From assembly GCA_031376455.1 (NCBI GenBank), contig JANMDU010000132.1:1-34123 (forward strand): 34,123 bases of DNA, written 5' to 3'. The position numbers and the translations under genes are program-made. A model generated the notes under the pieces. That model was not told the origin of the DNA and made no database searches. It saw only the letters and a program-made list of their open reading frames with translations. Shown piece after piece: positions 8,020 to 15,893 of this stretch. The stretch's first letter is position 1, and each line of letters starts with the position of its first letter. This DNA comes from JANMDU01 sp031376455 (GTDB lineage Bacteria; Pseudomonadota; Gammaproteobacteria; Burkholderiales; Burkholderiaceae_C).

Positions 8020-9069
8020 TCACATGCCGCGATCGAGCAGCATCGAGTCGCCGTAGCTGAAAAAGCGGTATTTCTCCTGAACTGCCTTCTTATACAAACC
8101 CATGATGTGCTCATAGCCTGCGAATGCGCTGACCAACATCATCAGGGTGCTTTTTGGGAGGTGGAAATTGGTGACCAGCAGGTCCGCGATTTCAAATTGG
8201 AATCCGGGGGTGATGAAGATGTTAGTGTCGCCGCTGGTTTGTTGGTTTTTTGCATAGCTTTCTAGTGTGCGCACAGTCGTCGTGCCGACAGCGATCACGC
8301 GGCCACCTCTTGCTTTGCATTCATGGATGGCTTCCAGCGTTTCAGACGGGATGCTGTATCGCTCGAAGTGCATGGTGTGATCGGCAATATTTTCGGCTTT
8401 AACGGGCTGGAATGTGCCCGCGCCAACGTGCAGCGTGACGAAGGCGCACTCGATGCCTTTTGCGCTCAGCTGCGCGAGGATGGCTTCATCAAAATGCAAA
8501 GCAGCCGTGGGCGCGGCCACGGCGCCCGGATGCTTTGCAAACACGGTTTGATAGCGCTGCTCATCACCCGGCGCATCCGCATGCGTGATGTAGTGAGGCA
8601 GTGGCACGTGGCCGAATTGCTCCATGACGAAGTAAGGATCGTGGGAAAGCTCGAAGCGAAAGAGTCCGCCATCGTCATCTGGCCAGCGGCCAATCAGCTG
8701 GGCTTTGATGCTTGTTTGTTCGTTACCGTAGAGATGCACCCAATCACCAACGCACGGTTTTTTGCTCACTTTCAAATGAGCGATGACTTCTTTGCCCGAT
8801 ACTACACGCTCAATAAGTAGCTCTAACTTGCCACCAGTGGCCTTCTCGCCAAAGAGCCGCGCCTTGATGACCTTTGTGTCGTTGAAGACGAGTAAATCTC
8901 CTGCTTTCAACAAATCTGGCAGCTCTCGGAAGACGCGATGCACAGGAGCGGCACTGCGGCCATCGAGCAACCGAGACGCGGTGCGCTGCGCTGCGGGGTG
9001 TTGTGCGATGAGCTCCTGCGGAAGATCAAAATCGAAATCTTGCGTATAAAATCGTCGTTTAGCCGGCAT
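8020..9069 (-). CDS. queA: tRNA preQ1(34) S-adenosylmethionine ribosyltransferase-isomerase
   Basis: QueA transfers and isomerises the ribosyl group of S-adenosylmethionine onto preQ1 in tRNA, giving epoxyqueuosine. The protein has 349 residues, the normal length. Recognisable family blocks include DFDFDLPQELIAQHPA, VFNDTKVIKARLFG, HVGAGTFQPV, AVGTTTVRTLES and TNFHLPKSTLMMLVSAFAG. The ATG at 9069 is chosen because the family match begins within ten residues of it and no nearer start exists; the in-frame ATG at 9099 would add MNSIAIHAYS. The start codon and first codons (MPAKRR) lie inside a dispersed repeat copy and no Shine-Dalgarno site is visible. The usual partner tgt is not next to it. 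Confidence 0.95.
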   Translation of the reverse strand: MPAKRRFYTQDFDFDLPQELIAQHPAAQRTASRLLDGRSAAPVHRVFRELPDLLKAGDLLVFNDTKVIKARLFGEKATGGKLELLIERVVSGKEVIAHLKVSKKPCVGDWVHLYGNEQTSIKAQLIGRWPDDDGGLFRFELSHDPYFVMEQFGHVPLPHYITHADAPGDEQRYQTVFAKHPGAVAAPTAALHFDEAILAQLSAKGIECAFVTLHVGAGTFQPVKAENIADHTMHFERYSIPSETLEAIHECKARGGRVIAVGTTTVRTLESYAKNQQTSGDTNIFITPGFQFEIADLLVTNFHLPKSTLMMLVSAFAGYEHIMGLYKKAVQEKYRFFSYGDSMLLDRGM

Positions 9070-9102
9070 AGAATATGCGTGGATTGCTATTGAATTCATA
9101 GT
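9058..9102 (+). repeat. Two-hairpin dispersed repeat, copy A
   Basis: Left dyad GCATA-GAA-TATGC after AGCCG, then right dyad GCTAT-TGAATTC-ATAGT. Identity with copy B extends leftwards into AAATCGTC. It covers the queA start codon and most of the queA-recG spacer. Confidence 0.8.
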
Positions 9103-9177
9103 ATCTTGAGGGCCGAACAAACCCGTTCCAAGTTGGGTAGCCACAGAGCGTAGCAACTGACAAAGCATAATTATCCT

Positions 9178-11304
9178 ATGCCTCGCAAAATCTCCGCGCC
9201 CGAAACCACTGCAGCGCCTAAGACGCAGCCACTGCCACAGCAAAAGTCGGCTGTGGAAAAAGCGCTCGACAAATTGCGCCTGCATCGCCCCATCGACTTC
9301 GCGCTGCATCTACCTATTCGCTATGAAGATGAGACAAAGATCACCAAACTCGAAGATGCGCTGAACGGTGACCTCGCTCAGATTGAGGGCGAGATCACGA
9401 GCTGCGACATTGCTTATCGGCCGCGTAGGCAGCTTGTTGCCGTGCTCAATGACGGCACAGATTCTTGCCAACTTCGCTTTCTAAATTTCTATCCATCGCA
9501 GCAAAAACAGCTGGCTGTTGGCAACCGAATCCGTGCACGCGGCGAGCTGCGCGGCGGGATGTTTGGTTTTTCGATGGTGCATCCGGTGTGCAAAACATCG
9601 GGCAACGCTTTGCCCACATCGCTCACCCCGGTCTATCCCACGGTGGCTGGGCTGCCGCAGCCGTATTTGAGAAAAGCTGTTGTCAACGGCTTGGCGCGCG
9701 CAGAAAGCAGCGGAGCGTTGCAGGAGACGATTTGCTCGGAAATTTTAAGCAAAATAGGCAGTTCGCCGGCATGGAACCTGCGTGAGGCGCTATCATTTTT
9801 GCACTATCCTGCACCGGATGTGACGTTGGCTCAATTTGAAGACCACACGCATCCCGCATGGCAGCGCTTGAAAATTGAAGAGCTACTTGCGCAGCAGCTA
9901 TCCCAGCTCACCTCGAAAATGGAGCGCGATGCATTGCTTGCGCCGCAATTGAAAGCAAAGAAAAACGGCCTGCATGAAAAGCTGCTTGCCGCGTTACCAT
10001 TCGCGCTCACCAAAGCGCAGCACCGCGTGGCTAAGGAGATTGCGCAAGATCTCATGCTGCCGCGCCCGATGCATCGCTTGCTGCAAGGCGATGTGGGCTC
10101 TGGCAAGACGATCGTGGCCGCGCTGGCTGCCGCCATATGTGTGGATGCGGGTTTTCAATGCGCACTCATGGTGCCCACGGAGATTCTGGCCGAGCAGCAT
10201 TTCCGAAAACTCGTTGAGCTGCTCACGCCACTCTTCGAGCCCTTGAATTTGAAAGTCGCGTGGCTGACAGGTAGCCAAACGGCTAAACAGCGGCGCGAGG
10301 CTTTGGCTCTGATTGAAAGCGGACAAGCGGGCTTGGTTGTTGGCACACATGCGGTGATTCAAGACAAAGTGATCTTCAAACATCTCGCGTTCGCTATTGT
10401 TGATGAGCAGCATCGATTCGGCGTAGCGCAGCGGCTGGCTTTGCGATCAAAGATGAATTCAATCGGCCATGAGCCGCATTTGCTGATGATGACGGCCACG
10501 CCGATTCCGCGCACTTTGGCGATGAGCTATTACGCGGATTTGAATGTATCTACGATTGATGAGCTGCCGCCCGGCCGCACACCCATCGTCACCAAAGTGC
10601 TCAATGAATCGCGCAAGCCACAAGTCATTGAGCGCATCAACGATCAGATCAGCCAAGGCCGGCAGGTCTATTGGGTTTGCCCGCTGATTGAAGAAAGTGA
10701 AATGCTTGACTTAAGCAACGCTACGCAAACGCATGCTGATTTGACGCAAGCCTTCCCCGGCATGCTCATTGGCCTCTTGCATTCGCGTATGCCGCCTGCG
10801 GAGAAGAAGACAGTGATGGGGCTTTTCACAAGCGGCGAGATGAAGCTGCTGGTGAGCACCACCGTGATCGAAGTGGGCGTGGATGTGCCCAATGCATCGC
10901 TGATGGTGATCGAGCATGCAGAGCGTTTTGGGCTTTCGCAGTTGCATCAGCTGCGCGGCAGAGTGGGGCGTGGCGCTGCAGCATCGGCTTGCGTGTTGTT
11001 GTTTTCCACAGGCGAGAGCGGTCGCTTGGGTGATACGGCAAAGGCTCGGCTCAAAGCGATGGCAGAGACGAACGACGGCTTTGAAATCGCCCGTCTCGAT
11101 TTAGAAATTCGCGGGCCGGGAGAATTTTTAGGCGCCCGGCAGAGCGGGGCAGCGCTGCTTCGGTTTGCGGATTTGGTGGAGGATGCTGCGCTGCTTGAAA
11201 AAGTGCGAGCCGTCGCGCCTTTGATGCTGCAAGATCATGCTGAATTGGCGGCGCTGCATATTGAGCGATGGATGGGCGGGAAGGTGGATTTTTTAAAGGC
11301 TTAA
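9178..11304 (+). CDS. recG: ATP-dependent DNA helicase RecG
   Basis: RecG remodels stalled replication forks and Holliday junctions. The 708 residues are close to the family norm, with a slightly long, Pro/Ala-rich N-terminus. The wedge (OB-fold) domain covers roughly 70-160. Helicase motifs follow: Walker A LLQGDVGSGKT, the DEQH box IVDEQHRFGVAQR, MTATPIPRTLAMS, STTVIEVGVDVPNA and QLHQLRGRVGRG. The ATG at 9178 is the only sensible start; no ribosome site is evident and CATAAT lies just ahead, so a short or absent leader is possible. It is divergent from queA across a 108-base spacer that contains repeat copy A. Confidence 0.96.
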   Translation: MPRKISAPETTAAPKTQPLPQQKSAVEKALDKLRLHRPIDFALHLPIRYEDETKITKLEDALNGDLAQIEGEITSCDIAYRPRRQLVAVLNDGTDSCQLRFLNFYPSQQKQLAVGNRIRARGELRGGMFGFSMVHPVCKTSGNALPTSLTPVYPTVAGLPQPYLRKAVVNGLARAESSGALQETICSEILSKIGSSPAWNLREALSFLHYPAPDVTLAQFEDHTHPAWQRLKIEELLAQQLSQLTSKMERDALLAPQLKAKKNGLHEKLLAALPFALTKAQHRVAKEIAQDLMLPRPMHRLLQGDVGSGKTIVAALAAAICVDAGFQCALMVPTEILAEQHFRKLVELLTPLFEPLNLKVAWLTGSQTAKQRREALALIESGQAGLVVGTHAVIQDKVIFKHLAFAIVDEQHRFGVAQRLALRSKMNSIGHEPHLLMMTATPIPRTLAMSYYADLNVSTIDELPPGRTPIVTKVLNESRKPQVIERINDQISQGRQVYWVCPLIEESEMLDLSNATQTHADLTQAFPGMLIGLLHSRMPPAEKKTVMGLFTSGEMKLLVSTTVIEVGVDVPNASLMVIEHAERFGLSQLHQLRGRVGRGAAASACVLLFSTGESGRLGDTAKARLKAMAETNDGFEIARLDLEIRGPGEFLGARQSGAALLRFADLVEDAALLEKVRAVAPLMLQDHAELAALHIERWMGGKVDFLKA

Positions 11305-11505
11305 TTTAGCAGTGCTGAGTCTTTGAGAATACGGAGGGCAAGGAGATTTCACGGAAGACGCGGAAAAGACCTTTGAGAAGAATTTAAAAATCATTCAAAT
11401 TTTGTTGAATTCAAATTCACTTTTATTTTCTTCTTCCGTGAATTCCGCGAATTCCGTGTAACTTCTGTGACTTCCGTGTTCTTCAATCTGAGCATTCCAA
11501 CAAAG
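11305..11505. other. Convergent spacer with degenerate TTCCGTG/CACGGAA repeats
   Basis: This 201-base spacer lies between the recG and pdxA stops and holds no gene. The right part carries several imperfect copies of TTCCGTG (TTCCGTGAATTCCGCGAAT, then ACTTCTGTG and ACTTCCGTG). The left part has the complementary CACGGAAGACGCGGAA. AT-rich, partly self-complementary sequence (GAAGAATTT and ATTTTCTTC) lies between, so a long imperfect hairpin could form and may end transcription from both sides. No strong canonical terminator was identified. Confidence 0.5.
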
Positions 11506-12558
11506 CTAAATCATCGCCCGAGCCTGTTTCACCGCCTCAATCAAACTCGAAGCATCTGCCACGCCAAGCCCAGCGATATCAAACGCCGTCCCATGATCTG
11601 GACTCGTGCGCACCAGAGCGCGTCCTTTTCCATCGTGCAGCCCCAGCGTCACATTCACGCCTTTTTCCACACCGAGGTATTTCACCGGGATCAAGCCTTG
11701 GTCGTGGTACATCGCGATCACCACATCGAATCTTTTAAAACCCCGAGCCTGCATAAAAATCGTGTCTGGTGGGAAGCTGCCCTGCACTTGAATGCCTTCG
11801 GCTTGCGCAGCAGCAATTGCAGGATGAATGATGTCAATTTCTTCCCTGCCAAACAGTCCGCCTTCGCCCGCATGCGGATTCAGCCCCGCCACGGCGATGC
11901 GGGGCGCGCGCCCTAAGCTTTGCGAAAGCGCAGTATGCGTGATGCGGATGGTTTGCAGCACGTTATCGTGTGTCACGCGATTTAATGCCTCTCGCAAGCT
12001 CAGATGAATGCTGACCAGTACGGTGCGCAGCTCATCATTGGCCAGCATCATGCGCACCGGCATCTGATCGATGCTCACCCCTGCGTGCGCCGCTGCTTGA
12101 AATTGCAGCAGCTCGGTATGCCCCGGAAACTTCACGTCCGCAGCATGCCAAGCTTCCTTATGAATCGGCGCTGTCACGATCGCTGCCACTTCGCCGCGCA
12201 GCGCCATACGCGTAGCCTCTTGCACACAAGTAAAAGAGAATTTTCCAGCCAAATCACTCACTCGCCGGTATGAAATATGCGCGAGATGCTCACTTTTTAG
12301 GAGTGGATCAGAATCGTTCAAAGCCAACACCGGGATGCCACGCGAGGCTTTGAAGTGAGCATCGGCGACAGGAAAAGCTGAAATACCTCCCATCAAAGTA
12401 GCCGCGCGCTGCATCATCGGCAGATCGCCCAATACGAAACAACCTGCGAGCCATTCAGGTGCATCGCGAAAGGCCTTGACCACGATCTCCGAACCAATGC
12501 CTGCGGGATCACCGGGCGTGATCACGATGGGTTTTGTTGCAGTAGAAGAAACGGACAT
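11506..12558 (-). CDS. pdxA: 4-hydroxythreonine-4-phosphate dehydrogenase
   Basis: PdxA oxidises 4-phosphohydroxy-L-threonine in pyridoxal 5'-phosphate synthesis. The 350 residues show the family blocks ITPGDPAGIGSEIV, FPGHTELL, GLNPHAGEGGLFGREE, AMYHDQGLIPVKYLG and RTSPDHGTAFDIAG. Metal-binding histidines in the GHTE, NPHAGE and YHDQG blocks are all present. The ATG at 12558 (MSVSSTATKPIVITPG) is chosen over an in-frame start at 12663 because the family match begins about ten residues after it. In many proteobacteria pdxA sits between surA and ksgA; here it is alone, convergent with recG and divergent from a DUF3617 gene. Confidence 0.95.
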   Translation of the reverse strand: MSVSSTATKPIVITPGDPAGIGSEIVVKAFRDAPEWLAGCFVLGDLPMMQRAATLMGGISAFPVADAHFKASRGIPVLALNDSDPLLKSEHLAHISYRRVSDLAGKFSFTCVQEATRMALRGEVAAIVTAPIHKEAWHAADVKFPGHTELLQFQAAAHAGVSIDQMPVRMMLANDELRTVLVSIHLSLREALNRVTHDNVLQTIRITHTALSQSLGRAPRIAVAGLNPHAGEGGLFGREEIDIIHPAIAAAQAEGIQVQGSFPPDTIFMQARGFKRFDVVIAMYHDQGLIPVKYLGVEKGVNVTLGLHDGKGRALVRTSPDHGTAFDIAGLGVADASSLIEAVKQARAMI

Positions 12559-12666
12559 AAACGTGATTTCATCACAAACTTGACCTGATTCTAGGGACGC
12601 GCTGTCTTGGCAAAAAGCCACTCGGCCTCCACAATGCGTCAATCCATTGCAAAAGGAGCTCATCTC

Positions 12667-13209
12667 ATGCGCATCGTCCTCATCGTTATTGGTCTTTTTG
12701 TCTCAAGCCTCGCATTCGCGCAAAGCACGACCAAACCGGGCTTGTGGGAAGTCAGCACCAAAATGTCTTCCCCGACCAACCCGCAAATGGCCAAGCAAAT
12801 GGAAGAGGCGCAAAAAATGATGGCCTCCATGCCACCCGCGCAGCGCAAGCAAATGGAGGAAATGATGGCCAAGCAAGGCGTGAACACGAGTTTCGGCGCA
12901 GGGGGTGCAGTCACCATGAAGCTGTGCATCTCGCCCGAAATGGCTAGCAGCCCGCCTGTGGAGCAGCGCCAAGGCTGCACGTACAAATTCTCTCAAAGCG
13001 GCAAAACTCACAATTTCAACTTCCAATGCGCCAATCCGCCCGGCGATGGTGAAGGCCAAATGACGTTTGCCGATGCGGACAATTACAGCGGAAAGATGCG
13101 CATGAACGCTTTGCAAGGCGGTAAAAAAGAGACGATGGACATGCAAACCACTGGCAAATTCTTGAGTACCAATTGCGGCGCGATCAAACCGCTGGCTGTT
13201 GCGAAATAG
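12667..13209 (+). CDS. DUF3617 family exported protein
   Basis: A 180-residue protein with a clear Sec signal (MRIVLIVIGLFVSSLAFAQ, cleavage after AFA). The start of the mature part, KPGLWEVSTKM, is the hallmark opening of DUF3617 proteins, a periplasmic family without a defined function. A methionine-rich segment covers roughly residues 37-66 (for example KMMASMPPAQRKQMEEMM). Four cysteines lie in the C-terminal half (LCIS, GCTY, QCAN, NCGA) and may form disulfides. The ATG at 12667 is favoured over an in-frame start 60 bases upstream because it begins the signal peptide and AAGGAG precedes it. Confidence 0.85.
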   Translation: MRIVLIVIGLFVSSLAFAQSTTKPGLWEVSTKMSSPTNPQMAKQMEEAQKMMASMPPAQRKQMEEMMAKQGVNTSFGAGGAVTMKLCISPEMASSPPVEQRQGCTYKFSQSGKTHNFNFQCANPPGDGEGQMTFADADNYSGKMRMNALQGGKKETMDMQTTGKFLSTNCGAIKPLAVAK

Positions 13210-13320
13210 AACTCTGTCTCCAAAGCGCGGGATTGAACCGCAGCATTCGGAACTTACCAAGAAGGCATGGAGTCTGCCATGGAGTTTGCATTACAACCTC
13301 CCTGCTCCTAGCCGCACACT

Positions 13321-14361
13321 ATGCCGCCAATTTCCAAACGCCTCCTTCTCTCCTCGCTGATCGCTGCTGCCATCCTGCCCCTGCTCGGCTGCGCTAACAG
13401 CAGCAATACCCAGCAACAAGCGTGGGACAGCAGGGCAACATCCCGCGGCCAAGCACTCGCTGCAGCTGTGGGCATTCCCGAGGCGGATGCCTATGAAGCG
13501 CGTGATCTGCAGTGGCAGGATGCGAGTCGTCAGCGTGCCGTGCCCGCCCGCTTGTATTTGCCAAAAGATGCAAAGCTTAGAGCGCCGCTGGTGATCTTCT
13601 CGCATGGCATTGGTGGCTCGCGCGAGGGCTACAGCTATATCGGAAAATACTTGGCAGCCAACGGCGTGGCCGCGCTGCATGTGCAGCATGTGGGCAGTGA
13701 TCGCAATTTGTGGTTTGGCAATCCCATTCAGATGGTGAGCCGTTTGCAAGATGCAGCCAAAGAAACAGAGGCGATTGATCGCAGCAAAGATATGCGCTTT
13801 GCACTGGATCAATTGCTCTCAGACGCGCAATTTGCCTCTCGTTTAGATGCCCAGCGTATCGCTGCTGCCGGGCATTCTTACGGCGCGAATACCACTTTGC
13901 TGCTTGCGGGTGCGCAAGTGCTGCGTGATGGCAAGCGCATGGATTTGGCCGATCCGCGCATCAAAGCTGCAGTGATCATCAGCGCGCCGCCGTTTTATGG
14001 CGAAGGGGATACGAAAGCCATTTTGCAGGGCATTCGCGTGCCCAGCTTGCACATCACGGCGACTGGCGATGAGATCAAGATTCCAGGCTACTATTCCTCA
14101 GCCCAAGATCGCGTCGCCGTGTATGAGGCTGCCGGCAGCCAAAACGGCAAAATGCTCGCGGTGTTTAAAGATGGCAGCCACAGCATGTTTACCGACCGAT
14201 TGGGCACGGGAGGCGAAGCGCTGAATCCACAAGTCAAGAAAGCCACACGAGAGCTTATGCTGGCATTTTTACAAAAACAGCTGCAAGGCGATGCACAGGC
14301 ACTCGCGCGCTGGCCGGCTCAGCATGCGCCGTTGGTGGCGCGCTTTGAGCAAAAGTTATAA
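13321..14361 (+). CDS. Lipoprotein alpha/beta hydrolase
   Basis: A 346-residue serine hydrolase resembling the dienelactone hydrolase / PAF-acetylhydrolase-like group. The N-terminus has a lipoprotein signal with lipobox LLGC, so it should be anchored in the outer membrane or periplasm. The oxyanion strand VIFSHGIGGSREGY, nucleophile elbow AAGHSYGAN, acid TATGDE and histidine DGSHSMF make a complete catalytic triad in the expected order. Substrate is not predictable. It follows the DUF3617 gene after 111 bases and could share its transcript, but no ribosome site is obvious before the ATG. Confidence 0.85.
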   Translation: MPPISKRLLLSSLIAAAILPLLGCANSSNTQQQAWDSRATSRGQALAAAVGIPEADAYEARDLQWQDASRQRAVPARLYLPKDAKLRAPLVIFSHGIGGSREGYSYIGKYLAANGVAALHVQHVGSDRNLWFGNPIQMVSRLQDAAKETEAIDRSKDMRFALDQLLSDAQFASRLDAQRIAAAGHSYGANTTLLLAGAQVLRDGKRMDLADPRIKAAVIISAPPFYGEGDTKAILQGIRVPSLHITATGDEIKIPGYYSSAQDRVAVYEAAGSQNGKMLAVFKDGSHSMFTDRLGTGGEALNPQVKKATRELMLAFLQKQLQGDAQALARWPAQHAPLVARFEQKL

Positions 14362-14373
14362 GCTAAATCGTCA

Positions 14374-14418
14374 GTTAGCCGGCATAGAATATGCGCAGAG
14401 TGCTATTATAGTCATAGC
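14374..14418 (+). repeat. Two-hairpin dispersed repeat, copy B
   Basis: Same left dyad as copy A (GCATA-GAA-TATGC), then CGCAGAGT and right dyad GCTAT-TATAGTC-ATAGC. It lies between the hydrolase stop and the desaturase start. Confidence 0.8.
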
Positions 14419-14422
14419 ATAT

Positions 14423-14438
14423 GGCTGTAAATACAGCC
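14423..14438 (+). other. Perfect 7-base-pair hairpin next to copy B
   Basis: GGCTGTA-AA-TACAGCC lies five bases after repeat copy B, in the leader region of the desaturase gene. No T-run follows. It may be an attenuating or stabilising element, or an extra part of this repeat copy. Confidence 0.4.
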
Positions 14439-14538
14439 TCATAGCGCGTTATAGGTCTTCTTAGATCGTGCTGGTTCATAAAGCGCTCAGCAGGGTAAAA
14501 TCTCACACATCTTTTGACAAATAGAGACTAGAGGCAAT

Positions 14539-15756
14539 ATGCAGTTTTTAGACAACAGTATTTTTCAAGCGTTGATTCAATGGCTCGGCCACGGGTTGAC
14601 TGAGGCATCTTGGTGGCAAATCGTGCTTTACACATTGTTCACGACGCACATCACCATTTCCGCCGTCACAATCTATCTGCACCGCGCCATGTCGCACCGT
14701 GCGCTTGATTTGCACCCCATCGCTTCGCATTTCTTCCGTGGCTGGCTCTGGATCGGCACCGGTATGAAAACGGCTGACTTCGTCGGCGTTCACCGCAAGC
14801 ACCATGCCAAATGCGAAACCGAAGAAGATCCACACAGTCCGCAAACACGCGGCTTGAAAGCGCTCTTGCTCACCGGTACCGAGCTGTATCAAGCCGAAGC
14901 AGCCAATCCTGAAACACATGCGAAATACACACATGGCTGTCCAAAAGATTGGATCGAAAACAACGTGTATTCCCGCTACACCTGGCAGGGCGTGGGCTTA
15001 ATGCTAGTGTTGAACTTGGCGTTGTTTGGTGGCTTAGGACTCACTGTGTGGGCGATCCAAATGCTCTGGATTCCTGTGCTCGCCACGGGCGTGATCAATG
15101 GCATTGGCCACTACTGGGGCTACCGCAATTTTGAATCGCAAGATGCAGCAAAAAATGTCTCGCCTTGGGGCATTCTGATTGGCGGCGAGGAGCTGCACAA
15201 TAATCACCACACGTATGCCACCAGCGCAAAGTTTTCTGTCAAACCGTACGAGTTCGACATTGGCTGGCAATACATTCGCGCCATGCGAGCTGTGGGTCTA
15301 GCCACCGTGCGTAAAGTGCCGCCTAAGCTGGCTTTGGGCGATGTGCGCCCAGTAGCCGATGAGCAAACGCTTGAGGCCTTGATTGCGCATCGCTATGAAC
15401 TCATGGCAGCATACGCCCGTGATATTCGCAGCGCTTGCAAAGCCGAGATTGCTGCTTTGAAAGAAGAGCGTAAATCCGATGTGCCTTTGCTGCAAACGGC
15501 CAAGCGCTGGTTGCATCGCGACGACGGACTAGTTCCAGCAGCCGCCATCGCTGATTTAAATCAAGCGCGCGCGCAATATCCCGTGCTCGGCAAAATGGCT
15601 GAGATGCGCGATGAGCTGCGCCAAATGTGGAGCAGCACGCACCTTTCTCGCGAACAACTTGCCGCTAATCTGGCTGCTTGGTGCAAGCGTGCTGAGGAAA
15701 GTGGTATTGCTGCGTTGCAAGAAATGTCAATCCGGATGCGCGCAGCTCGCGTCTGA
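14539..15756 (+). CDS. Membrane fatty-acid desaturase (delta-9 acyl-CoA type)
   Basis: A di-iron membrane desaturase of 405 residues that would insert a double bond into acyl chains using O2, keeping the membrane fluid. The three histidine boxes are HRAMSH, HRKHH and HNNHH (in GEELHNNHH), in the order and spacing of stearoyl-CoA desaturases. Hydrophobic pairs lie at about residues 25-50 and 155-195. The C-terminal 150 residues form a long cytosolic, charged helical tail that is unlike the core and was not assigned. The ATG at 14539 follows an AGAGG-like site. The gene ends in a strong bidirectional terminator. Confidence 0.92.
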   Translation: MQFLDNSIFQALIQWLGHGLTEASWWQIVLYTLFTTHITISAVTIYLHRAMSHRALDLHPIASHFFRGWLWIGTGMKTADFVGVHRKHHAKCETEEDPHSPQTRGLKALLLTGTELYQAEAANPETHAKYTHGCPKDWIENNVYSRYTWQGVGLMLVLNLALFGGLGLTVWAIQMLWIPVLATGVINGIGHYWGYRNFESQDAAKNVSPWGILIGGEELHNNHHTYATSAKFSVKPYEFDIGWQYIRAMRAVGLATVRKVPPKLALGDVRPVADEQTLEALIAHRYELMAAYARDIRSACKAEIAALKEERKSDVPLLQTAKRWLHRDDGLVPAAAIADLNQARAQYPVLGKMAEMRDELRQMWSSTHLSREQLAANLAAWCKRAEESGIAALQEMSIRMRAARV

Positions 15757-15774
15757 GTTTTACGCAATCTCATA

Positions 15775-15805
15775 AAAAAGAGGCTCTTAGGAGCTTCTTT
15801 TTTTG
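15775..15805. terminator. Bidirectional rho-independent terminator
   Basis: AAGAGGCTC-TTAG-GAGCTTCTT forms a stem followed by a T-run on the plus strand. On the other strand the same stem is followed by CTCTTTTTT. It can therefore end both the desaturase transcript and the leftward lysA transcript. Confidence 0.85.
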
Positions 15806-15827
15806 TTTTTTTCAATAGAAAATGGCA

Positions 15828-15872
15828 GCTAGCCGGCGTGGATGCTGCGCAGAGTGCTATTGAATTTATAGT
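15828..15872 (+). repeat. Two-hairpin dispersed repeat, copy C
   Basis: AGCCGGCGTGGATGCTGCGC then AGAGTGCTATTGAATTTATA. The right dyad (GCTAT-TGAATTT-ATAGT) is kept; the left dyad has decayed. It lies between the terminator and the lysA stop. Confidence 0.78.
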
Positions 15873-15893
15873 GACTGATTTGCGTGAGAAGGA

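Noticed and set aside
12703..13260. 185-codon His/Arg-rich frame antisense to DUF3617
   Set aside because: The sense gene has a signal peptide and DUF3617 start motif; the antisense product reflects Met/Gln codons read backwards.
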